Source of the DNA: CAJBVG01 sp943372995
GTDB lineage: Bacteria > Bacteroidota > Bacteroidia > Sphingobacteriales > Sphingobacteriaceae
Assembly (NCBI GenBank): GCA_943372995.1
Contig: CALSAQ010000002.1
Location: 1-64,000 of the forward strand
Direction of reading: 5' to 3'
DNA length: 64,000 nucleotides
Below the pieces are notes generated by a model. That model saw nothing but the letters and a program-made list of their open reading frames with translations. It was not told where the DNA came from and searched no databases. Positions 52,898-61,971 of this stretch are shown in pieces; the first letter of the stretch is position 1, and each line of letters opens with the position of its first letter. Made by a program: the position numbers and the translations under genes.

Positions 52898-54045
52898 AGG
52901 TCGCATTCGTAATTTCGCATCCCATTCAATACTATGTGCCTATTCTTGCTGAGTTAACAAGAAGGGGAAATATTGCATTAAAAGTATTTTATACATGGGG
53001 TGAAGACTCAATCTCTAAATTTGACCCGGGTTTCAATAGAGTTGTTCAATGGGATATTCCATTATTAGAAGGATATGAGTTTGAGTTTTTAGAGAATATA
53101 GCTACTGACAAAGGTACTCATCATTTTAATGGGATAGATAACCCCAATATAATTAACAGGATAAATGAATTTGCTCCCGATAAAATTGTTGTTTTTGGAT
53201 GGAGCTTTAAAAGTCATTTAAAGGTATTAAGATATTTTAAAGATAAAGTGCCTATTTATTTTAGAGGCGATTCTCATTTGTTGAACAAACATTCTTTTGT
53301 GAAGGATATTCTCAGAAGAGCATATCTGAGATGGGTGTATAGTCATATTGATTATGCTATATCAGTTGGTACTAATAATAAAGAGTATTACAGATGGGCT
53401 GGATTGAAGGATAAAAATATTCTGTTTGCACCGCATGCAATTGACGAAAAAATATTTCTAAAAAATATTACAGTGCACGAAACTGAAGCCATAGCATTAA
53501 GAGAAAAACTAAGTATTCCTCACAATCATGTTGTTTTTATCTACACAGGCAAATTCGAATACAGAAAGAATCTAAATGTATTAGTTGACGCAAAAATAAA
53601 TTTAAAAGGGAAGAATTGCACATTATTAATGGTTGGAAATGGACCAGATGAAGTGCAGTTGAAATCAAAATGTAAAGTCGATAATGATATTCACTTTATA
53701 GAATTTATTAATCAATCTAAAATGCCAATGATCTATAAAACAGCAGATGTTTTTGTATTACCTTCAATATCGGAAACATGGGGTTTAGGTATAAACGAAG
53801 CAATGAATTGTGGTTTGGCGGTATTGGCAAGTAATAAAGTAGGCTCAGCAGTAGACTTGGTGAAAGAGAATGGTTTTATCTTCGAATATTCAAATGCAAA
53901 TGACTTGTCGGATAAAATGTTGTATTTTATCGAAAATAAAGCAAAATTAGAAGAGATGAAAAGAAAGTCCTTATCTATCATTAAAGAATGGTCGATGGAT
54001 GAATTAGTACAAAAACTTGAAAATATATTATTGAAGAATGTCTAG
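52885..54045 (+). CDS. Family 4 glycosyltransferase
   Basis: The 386-residue GT-B protein opens KIKVAFVISHPIQYYVPILAELTRRG, with the early His-Pro-Ile-Gln-Tyr-Tyr motif common in this subgroup. VFIYTGKFEYRKNLNVLVD and VLPSISETWGLGINEAMNCGLAVLAS hold the EX7E pair. It overlaps the acyltransferase gene by 13 bp and the polymerase gene by 8 bp. Confidence 0.94.
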   Translation: MEKIKVAFVISHPIQYYVPILAELTRRGNIALKVFYTWGEDSISKFDPGFNRVVQWDIPLLEGYEFEFLENIATDKGTHHFNGIDNPNIINRINEFAPDKIVVFGWSFKSHLKVLRYFKDKVPIYFRGDSHLLNKHSFVKDILRRAYLRWVYSHIDYAISVGTNNKEYYRWAGLKDKNILFAPHAIDEKIFLKNITVHETEAIALREKLSIPHNHVVFIYTGKFEYRKNLNVLVDAKINLKGKNCTLLMVGNGPDEVQLKSKCKVDNDIHFIEFINQSKMPMIYKTADVFVLPSISETWGLGINEAMNCGLAVLASNKVGSAVDLVKENGFIFEYSNANDLSDKMLYFIENKAKLEEMKRKSLSIIKEWSMDELVQKLENILLKNV

Positions 54046-55465
54046 TTTAAGATATATCATATTATTTATTCCTTGGTTTTTCTCATTACTATTTATTGGT
54101 AATCCGAATGTTTCCTATTTAATTGCTTGGTTTGGTTCGGTACTGAATCTCTTACTAGTATATTATGGTGTCATTAAACCATTGCCACCAGATATGAAAC
54201 GAAGGGATCAATTAATGAGACCTTTGTTTTTAAGTCAATTAATATTTGTTGGATATATGTCTTTAACCTCTATATTCTTTTATTTGGATGTATTAGGTTA
54301 TAAGAACTTTGTAAGAGCATCAGTATTTCATATTAATTATTCCACATTGGAGGAAACTGCAGCCAGTCAACGGTTGTACGCACTTGCCCATGCAGCATAT
54401 GCATTTGGCTTGTTAGTATTTACAAATTATAAGAAAAATATTAAATGGAAAGTTAATGCAGAAAAAATTGATGCTAACTTCTTTCTTAAATCAACCATTA
54501 TACTTACCATTTTAAAATTTGTATTCATCTTTATTCCAGGATTAAGTCAGTTCGCTATAAAGGCAGGAGATATGGCTCATATCTCTTCAATTATTTCTAT
54601 TGTATATGTCTCTGAAAACAAAAAGGCCCAGTTTTATATAATTTCCTTTGTACTGTTTGCATTTAATTTTGCACAAGTGTTGTTGTCGGGTTGGAAAGAG
54701 CCTATAATATTTACCATAATTGTTTTTGCTGCGTACCTGTATCCTAAATACAGAAGAACGGTACTCCTTGCTTCATTACCAATATTTGTTGCGGTTGTGT
54801 TTTTCTTACCAAGCTTTAACTCGGCTTTCAGAAATCAAGCTTGGACAGAAGGAGTAGAATCTACAGTGGCAGTACAATCTGCAATTGATGCGATACAAGC
54901 AGGAGAGATAGATGTTTACGAAGATAACTGGGAGTTCTTAGTAAATAGATCATCAGAAATTGCGATGTTAAACGACTATACTCGTAAAGTGCCATCGGAA
55001 ATTCCATACTATGGAAATACAATTATATGGGATTCGTTTAGATTTATTTTACCTCGATTATTTTGGCCAGATAAACCAGATATTGAAGAGCATGTAATGA
55101 AAAGGGTGTATGAAATAGGAATTGTAAATCAACAGATGTTGGTTTCTGCAAAACCTCCAATAGTAGTAGATGCATACCTTTCAGGTGGAGCTTTCTATAT
55201 TTTTATTGTGATTTTTTTATTTGGAGCTTTAACAGCTTATATAAGTTCACTCGCAGAATATTTATTTTGTGGATATACACTAGGATCTATTTGGGTATTC
55301 TTGGGTCTATTTCAAATTCTGCATAGAGGAAATTGCATGGAATTCTTAGTGAACTCAGTATTCTGGGGAATAGTATCTATGTTTATCGTTTTGTTCATCC
55401 TGAAGAGATTCAACTATATCGTTCCAAATCCTGAATATTATAATTCAAATTATAGTTCTCATTGA
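54038..55465 (+). CDS. Wzy-like polysaccharide polymerase (multi-spanning membrane protein)
   Basis: The 475-residue protein has about 10-12 hydrophobic segments. A long loop (about 255-345) has RNQAWTEGVESTVAVQSAI and YTRKVPSEIPYYGNTIIWDSFRFILPRLFWPDKP, a pattern often found in Wzy/O-antigen ligase-type periplasmic loops. I see no ABC or transport motif. It is probably the repeat-unit polymerase. Because ABC-dependent export normally needs no Wzy, finding both here is unusual. Family assignment is by topology and position only. Confidence 0.75.
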   Translation: MSSLRYIILFIPWFFSLLFIGNPNVSYLIAWFGSVLNLLLVYYGVIKPLPPDMKRRDQLMRPLFLSQLIFVGYMSLTSIFFYLDVLGYKNFVRASVFHINYSTLEETAASQRLYALAHAAYAFGLLVFTNYKKNIKWKVNAEKIDANFFLKSTIILTILKFVFIFIPGLSQFAIKAGDMAHISSIISIVYVSENKKAQFYIISFVLFAFNFAQVLLSGWKEPIIFTIIVFAAYLYPKYRRTVLLASLPIFVAVVFFLPSFNSAFRNQAWTEGVESTVAVQSAIDAIQAGEIDVYEDNWEFLVNRSSEIAMLNDYTRKVPSEIPYYGNTIIWDSFRFILPRLFWPDKPDIEEHVMKRVYEIGIVNQQMLVSAKPPIVVDAYLSGGAFYIFIVIFLFGALTAYISSLAEYLFCGYTLGSIWVFLGLFQILHRGNCMEFLVNSVFWGIVSMFIVLFILKRFNYIVPNPEYYNSNYSSH

Positions 55466-56583
55466 AAATATTAATTATTACACCTTCTTATAAACCTGCA
55501 TATATTTATGGTGGGCCAATTTTTTCTGTTGCTTATTTAGCAGAAAATCTTACAAAGGCAAATCATGAGGTATTAGTATTGTCTACAACTGCAAATGGTA
55601 AACAAGAATTAGAAGTAGAAACTAATGTGGTATCAACTATAGATGGAGTAAAAATTATTTTTTTCAGAAGACAAACAAAAGACCATTCTCATCTATCTTT
55701 TTCACTTTTAAAATATCTTTGGCATCATGGAAGAGAATATGATGTGGTACATATTCAGTCGTGGTGGAATTTAGTTGCAATATTATCTGCTTTAGTATGC
55801 AAAATAAAAAGATGGAAGTATGTAATTAGTCCTAGAGGCATGTTGAGTCCATATACATTTAATCAATCTCTTATAAAAAGAATATTGCATCGATGTATCG
55901 GGAACTCTTTATTGAAAATGTCAATACTTCATGCAACGAGTACTGATGAGCTAAATAAGATTAAGAGATTAAACGAGAGTTATAAAATCGAAGTAGCACC
56001 TAATTTTGTTGATTTAAGTTTTCAAGAAAATTCTATTATCGAAGTGGTTGAGGAGCAGAACAGCTTGTTGTTTTTGTCGAGAATTCATGAAAAGAAAGGA
56101 TTAGATGTATTGTTAGATGCCTTAGCAGAGATTACTATTCCTGTGCAGTTAAAAATAGTAGGCGATGGGGAAATAAACTATGTAAATAAACTAAAATTAA
56201 GGTCGGAAAGCATTTCTGCAATACATAAAATTAGCTGGCTTGGTGCTAAGTTCGAAGAAGAGAAATATAAACAATATAAAAGCTCTTCTATTTATGTATT
56301 GCCATCACAAGACGAGAATTTTGCCAATACAGTACTGGAATCTTTGTCTGTTGGTACTGCAGTGCTAATTTCAAAGCAGGTAGGCTTAGCAGATTTTGTT
56401 GAAACGAATAACTTGGGGTGGGTTTATGACGGCAGTAAAAAACAATTAATTTCCAGTATATTAGAGGCATTAAATAATAAAGTAAAATTATCAAGCATTA
56501 GAGAGAGTGCTCCAATTATAATTAAATCATATTTTTCAACAACAACAATTTTGAATCAATATGTACAAATTTATAATTGTTGA
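55462..56583 (+). CDS. Family 4 glycosyltransferase (TTG start)
   Basis: The start is a TTG overlapping the polymerase TGA stop (TTGA); KILIITPSYKPAYIYGGPIFSVA is the family N-terminus and no ATG fits. The 373-residue GT-B protein contains SLLFLSRIHEKKGLDVLLDAL and VLPSQDENFANTVLESLSVGTAVLIS (EX7E intact). YVISPRGMLSPYTF is a conserved donor-side segment. A second TTGA junction occurs at 44069, so translational coupling may be typical for this locus. Confidence 0.94.
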   Translation: MKILIITPSYKPAYIYGGPIFSVAYLAENLTKANHEVLVLSTTANGKQELEVETNVVSTIDGVKIIFFRRQTKDHSHLSFSLLKYLWHHGREYDVVHIQSWWNLVAILSALVCKIKRWKYVISPRGMLSPYTFNQSLIKRILHRCIGNSLLKMSILHATSTDELNKIKRLNESYKIEVAPNFVDLSFQENSIIEVVEEQNSLLFLSRIHEKKGLDVLLDALAEITIPVQLKIVGDGEINYVNKLKLRSESISAIHKISWLGAKFEEEKYKQYKSSSIYVLPSQDENFANTVLESLSVGTAVLISKQVGLADFVETNNLGWVYDGSKKQLISSILEALNNKVKLSSIRESAPIIIKSYFSTTTILNQYVQIYNC

Positions 56584-56586
56584 AAT

Positions 56587-57210
56587 ATGTATACTGAATA
56601 TGCTTATAGTCATGGAGAATTAGACCACTCCCAGGCTTATTTATTTAGCCCCATTCTGAGGTTAATACGAGATAAAAAAGATTACGTGATTTTAGATTTA
56701 GGTTGTGGTAATGGTTCATTAGTAAATAAATTAATTGAACTGGGGTATAATGCTTACGGAATTGATGCATCAAAAACAGGTATTGAAATCGCAAAAAGTA
56801 AAAATCCTAACCGATTCTTTTGTTACGATATTACACAAGGAGAGTTGCCAGATGAGCTTAAAGAAATAAAGTTCGATTTAATAATCTCTACAGAAGTGAT
56901 AGAGCATGTATATTCTCCAGCAGAATTTCTACAGTTATGTAAATCTATTTTAAGCAAGAGTGATAAAGGTGAATTGTTAATATCAACTCCTTATCACGGG
57001 TACATTAAAAATCTAGTTTTGGCATTAACAGGTAAGTGGGATAAGCATTTGGACCCTTCTTGGGAAGGAGGACATATTAAGTTTTGGTCGAAAGAAACCT
57101 TATCGGCAATGTTGAAAAAATATTCTTTTCAGGTATTAGATTTTATTGGATGTGGTAGGTACCCTTATATTTGGAAATCGATGATTATTTATTCGAAAAT
57201 TAATGAGTAA
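56587..57210 (+). CDS. Class I SAM-dependent methyltransferase
   Basis: The 207-residue protein has motif I VILDLGCGNGSLVNKL, motif II IDASKTGIEIAKS and IISTEVIEHVYSPAEFLQLCKSIL, a UbiG/Methyltransf_11-like pattern. LISTPYHGYIKNLVLAL and WEGGHIKFWSKETLSAML resemble methyltransferases in sugar loci. It probably methylates a sugar or lipid-linked intermediate. It overlaps the GT2-exosortase gene by eight bases. Confidence 0.92.
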   Translation: MYTEYAYSHGELDHSQAYLFSPILRLIRDKKDYVILDLGCGNGSLVNKLIELGYNAYGIDASKTGIEIAKSKNPNRFFCYDITQGELPDELKEIKFDLIISTEVIEHVYSPAEFLQLCKSILSKSDKGELLISTPYHGYIKNLVLALTGKWDKHLDPSWEGGHIKFWSKETLSAMLKKYSFQVLDFIGCGRYPYIWKSMIIYSKINE

Positions 57211-58579
57211 AAAATTAGCAATAGTTGTACTTACGTATAATGAAGAAAAAAATATAACTAAATGTTTAGAGAGTATTAAATCACTTAATGCTCCCATTTA
57301 TATTATCGATTCTTTTTCTACTGATAGTACAGAACGGATTGCTTTAAAATATAACGCAACATTTATAGCAAATAAATTCCAAACCCACACTAAACAATGG
57401 AAGTTTGCTTTAGATCAATTGCCAAACGATATAGATTGGGTATTGGGTTTAGATGCTGATCAAACACTAACCAATGAACTTCAAACAGAAATACTACAAT
57501 TGTTTGACTCTGAAAATGAAATCCCCGTAAATGGGTATTATATTAAACGACGGAATTATTTTTTAGGAAAATGGATTAGGCTTGGAGGCTACCAAGGTCG
57601 TTATCTCTTAAAATTATTTAAAAGGAAAGAAGTTTACCTCGATGAGTCGGAGTTGATGGATCATCATTTTTATGTGAATGGAACAACAACAAGGTTGTCG
57701 AACGACATGGTTGAGAATAACCTAAAAGAGGATCTTCCTTTTTGGAAAGAAAAACATATTAAGTACGCCAAGTTACAAGCAGAAGAAGAGTTTGAAAAAT
57801 TACTAACGAACAAAGGTCGTTTGTTTGGGAATCAAGACGAAAGAAGACTATTCTTGAAAAGTATCTGGAATAAAATGCCATTATTTGTCAGACCTATTTT
57901 ATATTTTTTATATCGATATATTTTTCTTGGAGGATTTTTAGATGGAGCTACAGGCTCCAAGTTTCATTATTTACAAGCTTATTGGTACAGAAGAACTGTT
58001 GATGAAAATATCTACAAATTAAAAGCAGCAAGGAATAAATACTTTAGAGAGATTTTTTTTGTTTCCAGATTCCTTGTTATATTTTTCTTGTTGTATGGAT
58101 TTAATTTAGGATATATCGGGATAACTGGTAAAGGTGGAATATACTTAGAAACATTCGATGTATATTTTAACTATATAAGATGGTTAAGAGAATCTATTAT
58201 CTATTGCTCTTCTCTATTGTTAAATAGCATAGGATACGATACAATAAGACTTCCGTATCATTTAAAGATTGTTGATGGGGTAAGAGTGGGTGTAGGATAC
58301 GATTGTTTAGGCTATGGCTTAATGAGTATGCATATTGCTTTAGCATTATCATATCCCTTTGTTGCTAAAATCAGAAATTATTACTTAAGTATTGGCTTAT
58401 TAATTATCTTCCTCATTAATTGTGTAAGGATAGCAGCCGTTGGTGTTGCTTACACCGAATACAGGAATATTAATATAGATCATCATCTTATATTCAATAT
58501 CATAGCATATTTTGTTATTTTCGCAATGATGGTGTATGCCATTAGATTAAATCAACAACATGAAAATATTAGGTCTTAA
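57203..58579 (+). CDS. Glycosyltransferase family 2 fused to an exosortase-like membrane domain
   Basis: This is one 458-residue frame. Residues 1 to about 270 are a GT2 domain of the WaaE/KdtX type: IVVLTYNEEKNITKCLESI, DSFSTDSTERI and LGLDADQ (DxD at 84-86). Residues about 283-450 hold four or five membrane helices and the exosortase residues: Cys368 in YDCLGYGLMSMH, Arg409 in INCVRIAAVG and His427/His428 in NIDHHLIFN, in the order Cys-Arg-His used by exosortases. A compact exosortase domain is fused to a sugar transferase inside a polysaccharide locus. Exosortases cleave and transfer PEP-CTERM-like proteins; none with that tail is visible nearby. It may anchor a protein to glycan or transfer glycan to lipid. 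It overlaps both neighbours (8 bp and 20 bp). Confidence 0.86.
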   Translation: MSKKLAIVVLTYNEEKNITKCLESIKSLNAPIYIIDSFSTDSTERIALKYNATFIANKFQTHTKQWKFALDQLPNDIDWVLGLDADQTLTNELQTEILQLFDSENEIPVNGYYIKRRNYFLGKWIRLGGYQGRYLLKLFKRKEVYLDESELMDHHFYVNGTTTRLSNDMVENNLKEDLPFWKEKHIKYAKLQAEEEFEKLLTNKGRLFGNQDERRLFLKSIWNKMPLFVRPILYFLYRYIFLGGFLDGATGSKFHYLQAYWYRRTVDENIYKLKAARNKYFREIFFVSRFLVIFFLLYGFNLGYIGITGKGGIYLETFDVYFNYIRWLRESIIYCSSLLLNSIGYDTIRLPYHLKIVDGVRVGVGYDCLGYGLMSMHIALALSYPFVAKIRNYYLSIGLLIIFLINCVRIAAVGVAYTEYRNINIDHHLIFNIIAYFVIFAMMVYAIRLNQQHENIRS

Positions 58580-60293
58580 TGCTTATCATGGAGATGCCTC
58601 GGCTTGTTTATTAATAGACGGGCAGATCATTTCAGCTACAGAAGAGGAACGAATTAGAAGACTAAAGCATTGGGCTGGTTTCCCATCAGAGGCAATTAAA
58701 TTTTGTTTAACTGATGCAGGCTTATCGCTTGCCGACATAGATATTATAACTATTTCGAGAGATCCCTACGCGAATATAGGATTGAAAGCATTGCAAGCTA
58801 TAAAAAACAGATTAAGTGTTAGCAATATAAAAGATAGGGTTCAGAATCTGAGGAAAGCAATGAATTTACAAGATGAATTCCAAAAGCATTTCCCAGAAGA
58901 TTACCCTAAGATGAAAGCTAAAATTGTAAATGTAGAACATCACCGTTCACATTTGGCTAGCGCTTTTTTTGTTTCACCATATGAAGAATCGGCCATATTA
59001 TCAATCGATGGCTTTGGTGATTTTTCTTCGTTGATGACAGCTACAGGAAAAGGAAATCAATTCAGTGTATTAAATAAAGTTAATTATCCTCACTCGATGG
59101 GGGTATTCTATACTGCTTTTACTCAGTATTTAGGTTTTCCGCATTATGGCGACGAGTATAAAGTAATGGGTTTAGCGCCATATGGCAAACCATTGTATAA
59201 AGAACAAGTGAGAAAAGTAATTGAATTAAAAAGTAATGGTTTGTTCAAGCTTAATTTAGAGTATTTTAATCATACTAAAAAAGGAGTAAACATGACTTGG
59301 ACCGATGGAATGCCATTTGTCGATTCTATGTTCTCTTCTAAATTCATGGAAACTTTTGGCCCAAATAGATCGAAGGATGAAGAGTTAAGTCAGTACCATA
59401 AGGATTTAGCTTCCAGTGTGCAGGCCGTTACAGAAGAAGCAATTTTTCATATAGCAGAACACTTAAGAAATAAAACTAAATCTGAAAACCTATGCTTGGC
59501 AGGAGGAGTCGGGCAGAATTCTGTGGCTAATGGGAAAATAATTGCAAATACAGGATTCAAAAATTTATATATACCACCAGCTGCACATGATGCAGGAACT
59601 AGCATTGGCTCAGCTTTATATTATTACCATCAAATATTAAAAAATAAAAGAGCACTAATTAGCAAAACAGGCTATTACGGATATCAAGCAAGTAAAAAAG
59701 AAATTGAAGAAGTATTAAATAGAAATAATGTGAGCTATAAATATTTCGATGATAAAGAAGAGTTGATTGATATTGTTACGAATAAAATTATAGATGCTTG
59801 TGTAATTGGATGGTATCAAGGGAGAGCAGAATTTGGTCCTAGAGCATTAGGACATAGATCTATTATTGCAGACCCAAGAAGAAACGATGCGAAAGAAATT
59901 CTTAATTTAAAAATAAAAAGAAGGGAGTCGTTTAGACCCTTTGCTCCATCGATACTTGCAGAGAAAGTAAGTGAATATTTTGAAAGGAATGATGATGTTC
60001 CTTTTATGGAAAAAGTTTTTCTGATTAAGCCCGAAAAAAGGCAAGAGATTCCTGCAGTAACTCATGTGGATGGTACAGGTAGATTGCAATCAGTGGATAA
60101 AAATAACGAGCCTACGTATCATAGACTGATAGAGCGATTCTACGAAAAAACAGGAGTGCCTATTCTATTAAATACCTCCTTTAATGAAAATGAACCTATT
60201 GTTAATACACCACAAGAAGCATTAGATTGCTATCTACGAACTAAGATGGATGTATTGGTGATGGATAATTTCTACATTTCCAGATCTGAATAA
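58560..60293 (+). CDS. Carbamoyltransferase, NodU/CmcH family
   Basis: The 577-residue protein has the Kae1-like N-terminal domain (ILGLNAYHGDASACLLIDG, VEHHRSHLASAFFVSP, LAGGVGQNSVANGKI) and the C-terminal domain (YQGRAEFGPRALGHRSIIADPR, NTSFNENEPIVNTPQEAL). Such enzymes transfer carbamoyl from carbamoyl phosphate to a sugar hydroxyl through a carbamoyl-adenylate. It probably decorates the polysaccharide. It overlaps the exosortase-like gene by 20 bases and ends at the start of the last glycosyltransferase. Confidence 0.95.
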   Translation: MKILGLNAYHGDASACLLIDGQIISATEEERIRRLKHWAGFPSEAIKFCLTDAGLSLADIDIITISRDPYANIGLKALQAIKNRLSVSNIKDRVQNLRKAMNLQDEFQKHFPEDYPKMKAKIVNVEHHRSHLASAFFVSPYEESAILSIDGFGDFSSLMTATGKGNQFSVLNKVNYPHSMGVFYTAFTQYLGFPHYGDEYKVMGLAPYGKPLYKEQVRKVIELKSNGLFKLNLEYFNHTKKGVNMTWTDGMPFVDSMFSSKFMETFGPNRSKDEELSQYHKDLASSVQAVTEEAIFHIAEHLRNKTKSENLCLAGGVGQNSVANGKIIANTGFKNLYIPPAAHDAGTSIGSALYYYHQILKNKRALISKTGYYGYQASKKEIEEVLNRNNVSYKYFDDKEELIDIVTNKIIDACVIGWYQGRAEFGPRALGHRSIIADPRRNDAKEILNLKIKRRESFRPFAPSILAEKVSEYFERNDDVPFMEKVFLIKPEKRQEIPAVTHVDGTGRLQSVDKNNEPTYHRLIERFYEKTGVPILLNTSFNENEPIVNTPQEALDCYLRTKMDVLVMDNFYISRSE

Positions 60294-61045
60294 TGAAGAT
60301 TAGCATAATTACTGTTTGTTACAATTCAGCAAGCACTATTGAAGATACTATTCAATCTGTAGCAAAACAGAAATATAAGGATATTGAATATATTATTGTT
60401 GATGGTAATTCTAAAGATAACACCGTAGACATTATTAAGCAATATGACAATGTTGTGAGTAAGTGGATATCAGAAAAAGATAATGGTATTTACGACGCAA
60501 TGAATAAAGGCATTGGAATGGCAACGGGAGAAGTAATAGGAATATTAAATGCTGATGATATTTACACTGATGAGGATGTTATATCTAATGTGATCCGTGA
60601 ATTTGAAGATGAAAGTGTGATGGGAGTTTATGGTGATTTAAAATACGTTCAGAAAGAGGATACTTCTAAGATTATTCGTTTTTGGAAATCAGGAGAATAT
60701 AAACCAGGTAAATTTTTAAATGGGTGGATGCCGCCGCATCCTACATTTTATGTAAGAAGAAGTATTTACCAAAAATTTGGATTGTATAGACTTGATATGC
60801 CTTCAGCTTCTGATTATGAGTTTATGTTGAGGGTTATACACGTAAATCAAATTAAAATCAACTATTTGCCCAAAGTACTCGTATTAATGAGAGAGGGAGG
60901 AAAAAGTAACAGTAGCTTAACAAACAGAATTAATGCGAATAAAGACGATAGAAGGGCTTGGTCAGTAAATAACGTAAAACCAAGGTTTTATACATTGTTT
61001 CTAAAACCTATATCGAAAATATTGCAATTTATAATCAAAGATTAA
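60293..61045 (+). CDS. Family 2 glycosyltransferase
   Basis: The 250-residue GT-A enzyme opens ISIITVCYNSASTIEDTIQSVAKQ, with IVDGNSKDNT, NGIYDAMNKGIGMATG and ILNADDIYT (DxD). This group (WcaA/PGL-like) often transfers a later sugar of the unit. It is the last gene of the locus, overlaps the carbamoyltransferase stop by one base and is followed by a 50-bp gap with a new promoter. Confidence 0.94.
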   Translation: MKISIITVCYNSASTIEDTIQSVAKQKYKDIEYIIVDGNSKDNTVDIIKQYDNVVSKWISEKDNGIYDAMNKGIGMATGEVIGILNADDIYTDEDVISNVIREFEDESVMGVYGDLKYVQKEDTSKIIRFWKSGEYKPGKFLNGWMPPHPTFYVRRSIYQKFGLYRLDMPSASDYEFMLRVIHVNQIKINYLPKVLVLMREGGKSNSSLTNRINANKDDRRAWSVNNVKPRFYTLFLKPISKILQFIIKD

Positions 61046-61058
61046 AAACAAGAATTCC

Positions 61059-61066
61059 TACATTTG
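61059..61066 (+). promoter_or_regulatory. Putative -7 box for the DUF2911 gene
   Basis: TACATTTG matches TAnnTTTG and lies 29 bases before the ATG at 61096. No good -33 box is seen 20 bases upstream. Confidence 0.35.
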
Positions 61067-61095
61067 GTTATTATCAATTAACAAACACGCATATT

Positions 61096-61971
61096 ATGAA
61101 AAAAATCAAACTTACATTATTAATGAGTGTACTTGCAGTAGTTGCATTTGCACAAATTAAAACCCCACAACCAAGTCCTACTGCTAGCTTCAAGCAAGCA
61201 TTTGGCTTAGGAGAAATTTCTGTAAACTATTCGAGGCCACAAGTTAAAGGAAGAGTAATATTTGGAGATTTAGTTCCATACGACAAACTTTGGAGAACAG
61301 GTGCAAATGCTTCTGCTAAAATCACATTTTCAGATGATGTAACTATCGAAGGAAATAAATTAGCAGCAGGTGAGTATGCATTGTATACTATCCCAGGTAA
61401 AACAGAATGGACTGTAATTTTCCATAAAAATTTAAAACTTTGGGGCTTAGGCGACCCAGGTGATTACAAAGAAGAGAATGATGCATTAAGAGTAAAAGTA
61501 AAATCTCAAGCTTTAACTTCAAATGTAGAATCTTTTACTATTTCAGTATCAGACGTAGCAGCAAATACTTGCAAGTTGAATATTGAGTGGGAAAAAACAA
61601 AAGTTTCGGTTGCCGTAGGAACTGAAATTGATGCAAAAATTACTGCTAGCATTGATAAAGCATTAAACCCAAAACCAGATGCAAGTTCATATTTCTCTGC
61701 AGCTAGCTACTATTACGAAAATGATAAAGATTTGAATAAAGCTTCAGAGTGGGTAGCTCAAGCAATTGCAGCTCGTCCGGAAGCATTTTGGATGGTGCAT
61801 TTACAAGCAAAAATCTACAAAAAATTAGGTAAAAAAGCAGAAGCTATTGATGCTGCGAATAAATCGAAAGAAATTGCAAACAAAGCAGGTAACGCCGACT
61901 ATGTTGCATTAAACGATAAACTTATCGCAGAAATAAACGCTCCAGCAACTCCTGCAAAAGGAAAGAAATAA
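61096..61971 (+). CDS. DUF2911 domain protein with C-terminal helical repeat
   Basis: The 291-residue secreted protein has a signal peptide (MKKIKLTLLMSVLAVVAFA-QI) and a DUF2911 beta domain: PSPTASFKQAFGLGEISVNY, VPYDKLWRTGANASAKITF, GKTEWTVIFHKNLKLWG. A C-terminal TPR-like segment follows (about 195-280; NKASEWVAQAIAARPEAFW, KKLGKKAEAIDAANKS). The domain is common in Bacteroidota and of unknown function. It has its own promoter and lies after the polysaccharide operon; I see no evidence it belongs to it. It is convergent with a DUF4442 gene. Confidence 0.92.
   Translation: MKKIKLTLLMSVLAVVAFAQIKTPQPSPTASFKQAFGLGEISVNYSRPQVKGRVIFGDLVPYDKLWRTGANASAKITFSDDVTIEGNKLAAGEYALYTIPGKTEWTVIFHKNLKLWGLGDPGDYKEENDALRVKVKSQALTSNVESFTISVSDVAANTCKLNIEWEKTKVSVAVGTEIDAKITASIDKALNPKPDASSYFSAASYYYENDKDLNKASEWVAQAIAARPEAFWMVHLQAKIYKKLGKKAEAIDAANKSKEIANKAGNADYVALNDKLIAEINAPATPAKGKK

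Noticed and set aside
61096..61971. DUF2911 protein as an exosortase substrate
   Set aside because: Its C-terminus is Lys-rich and lacks a hydrophobic helix or PEP-like motif.
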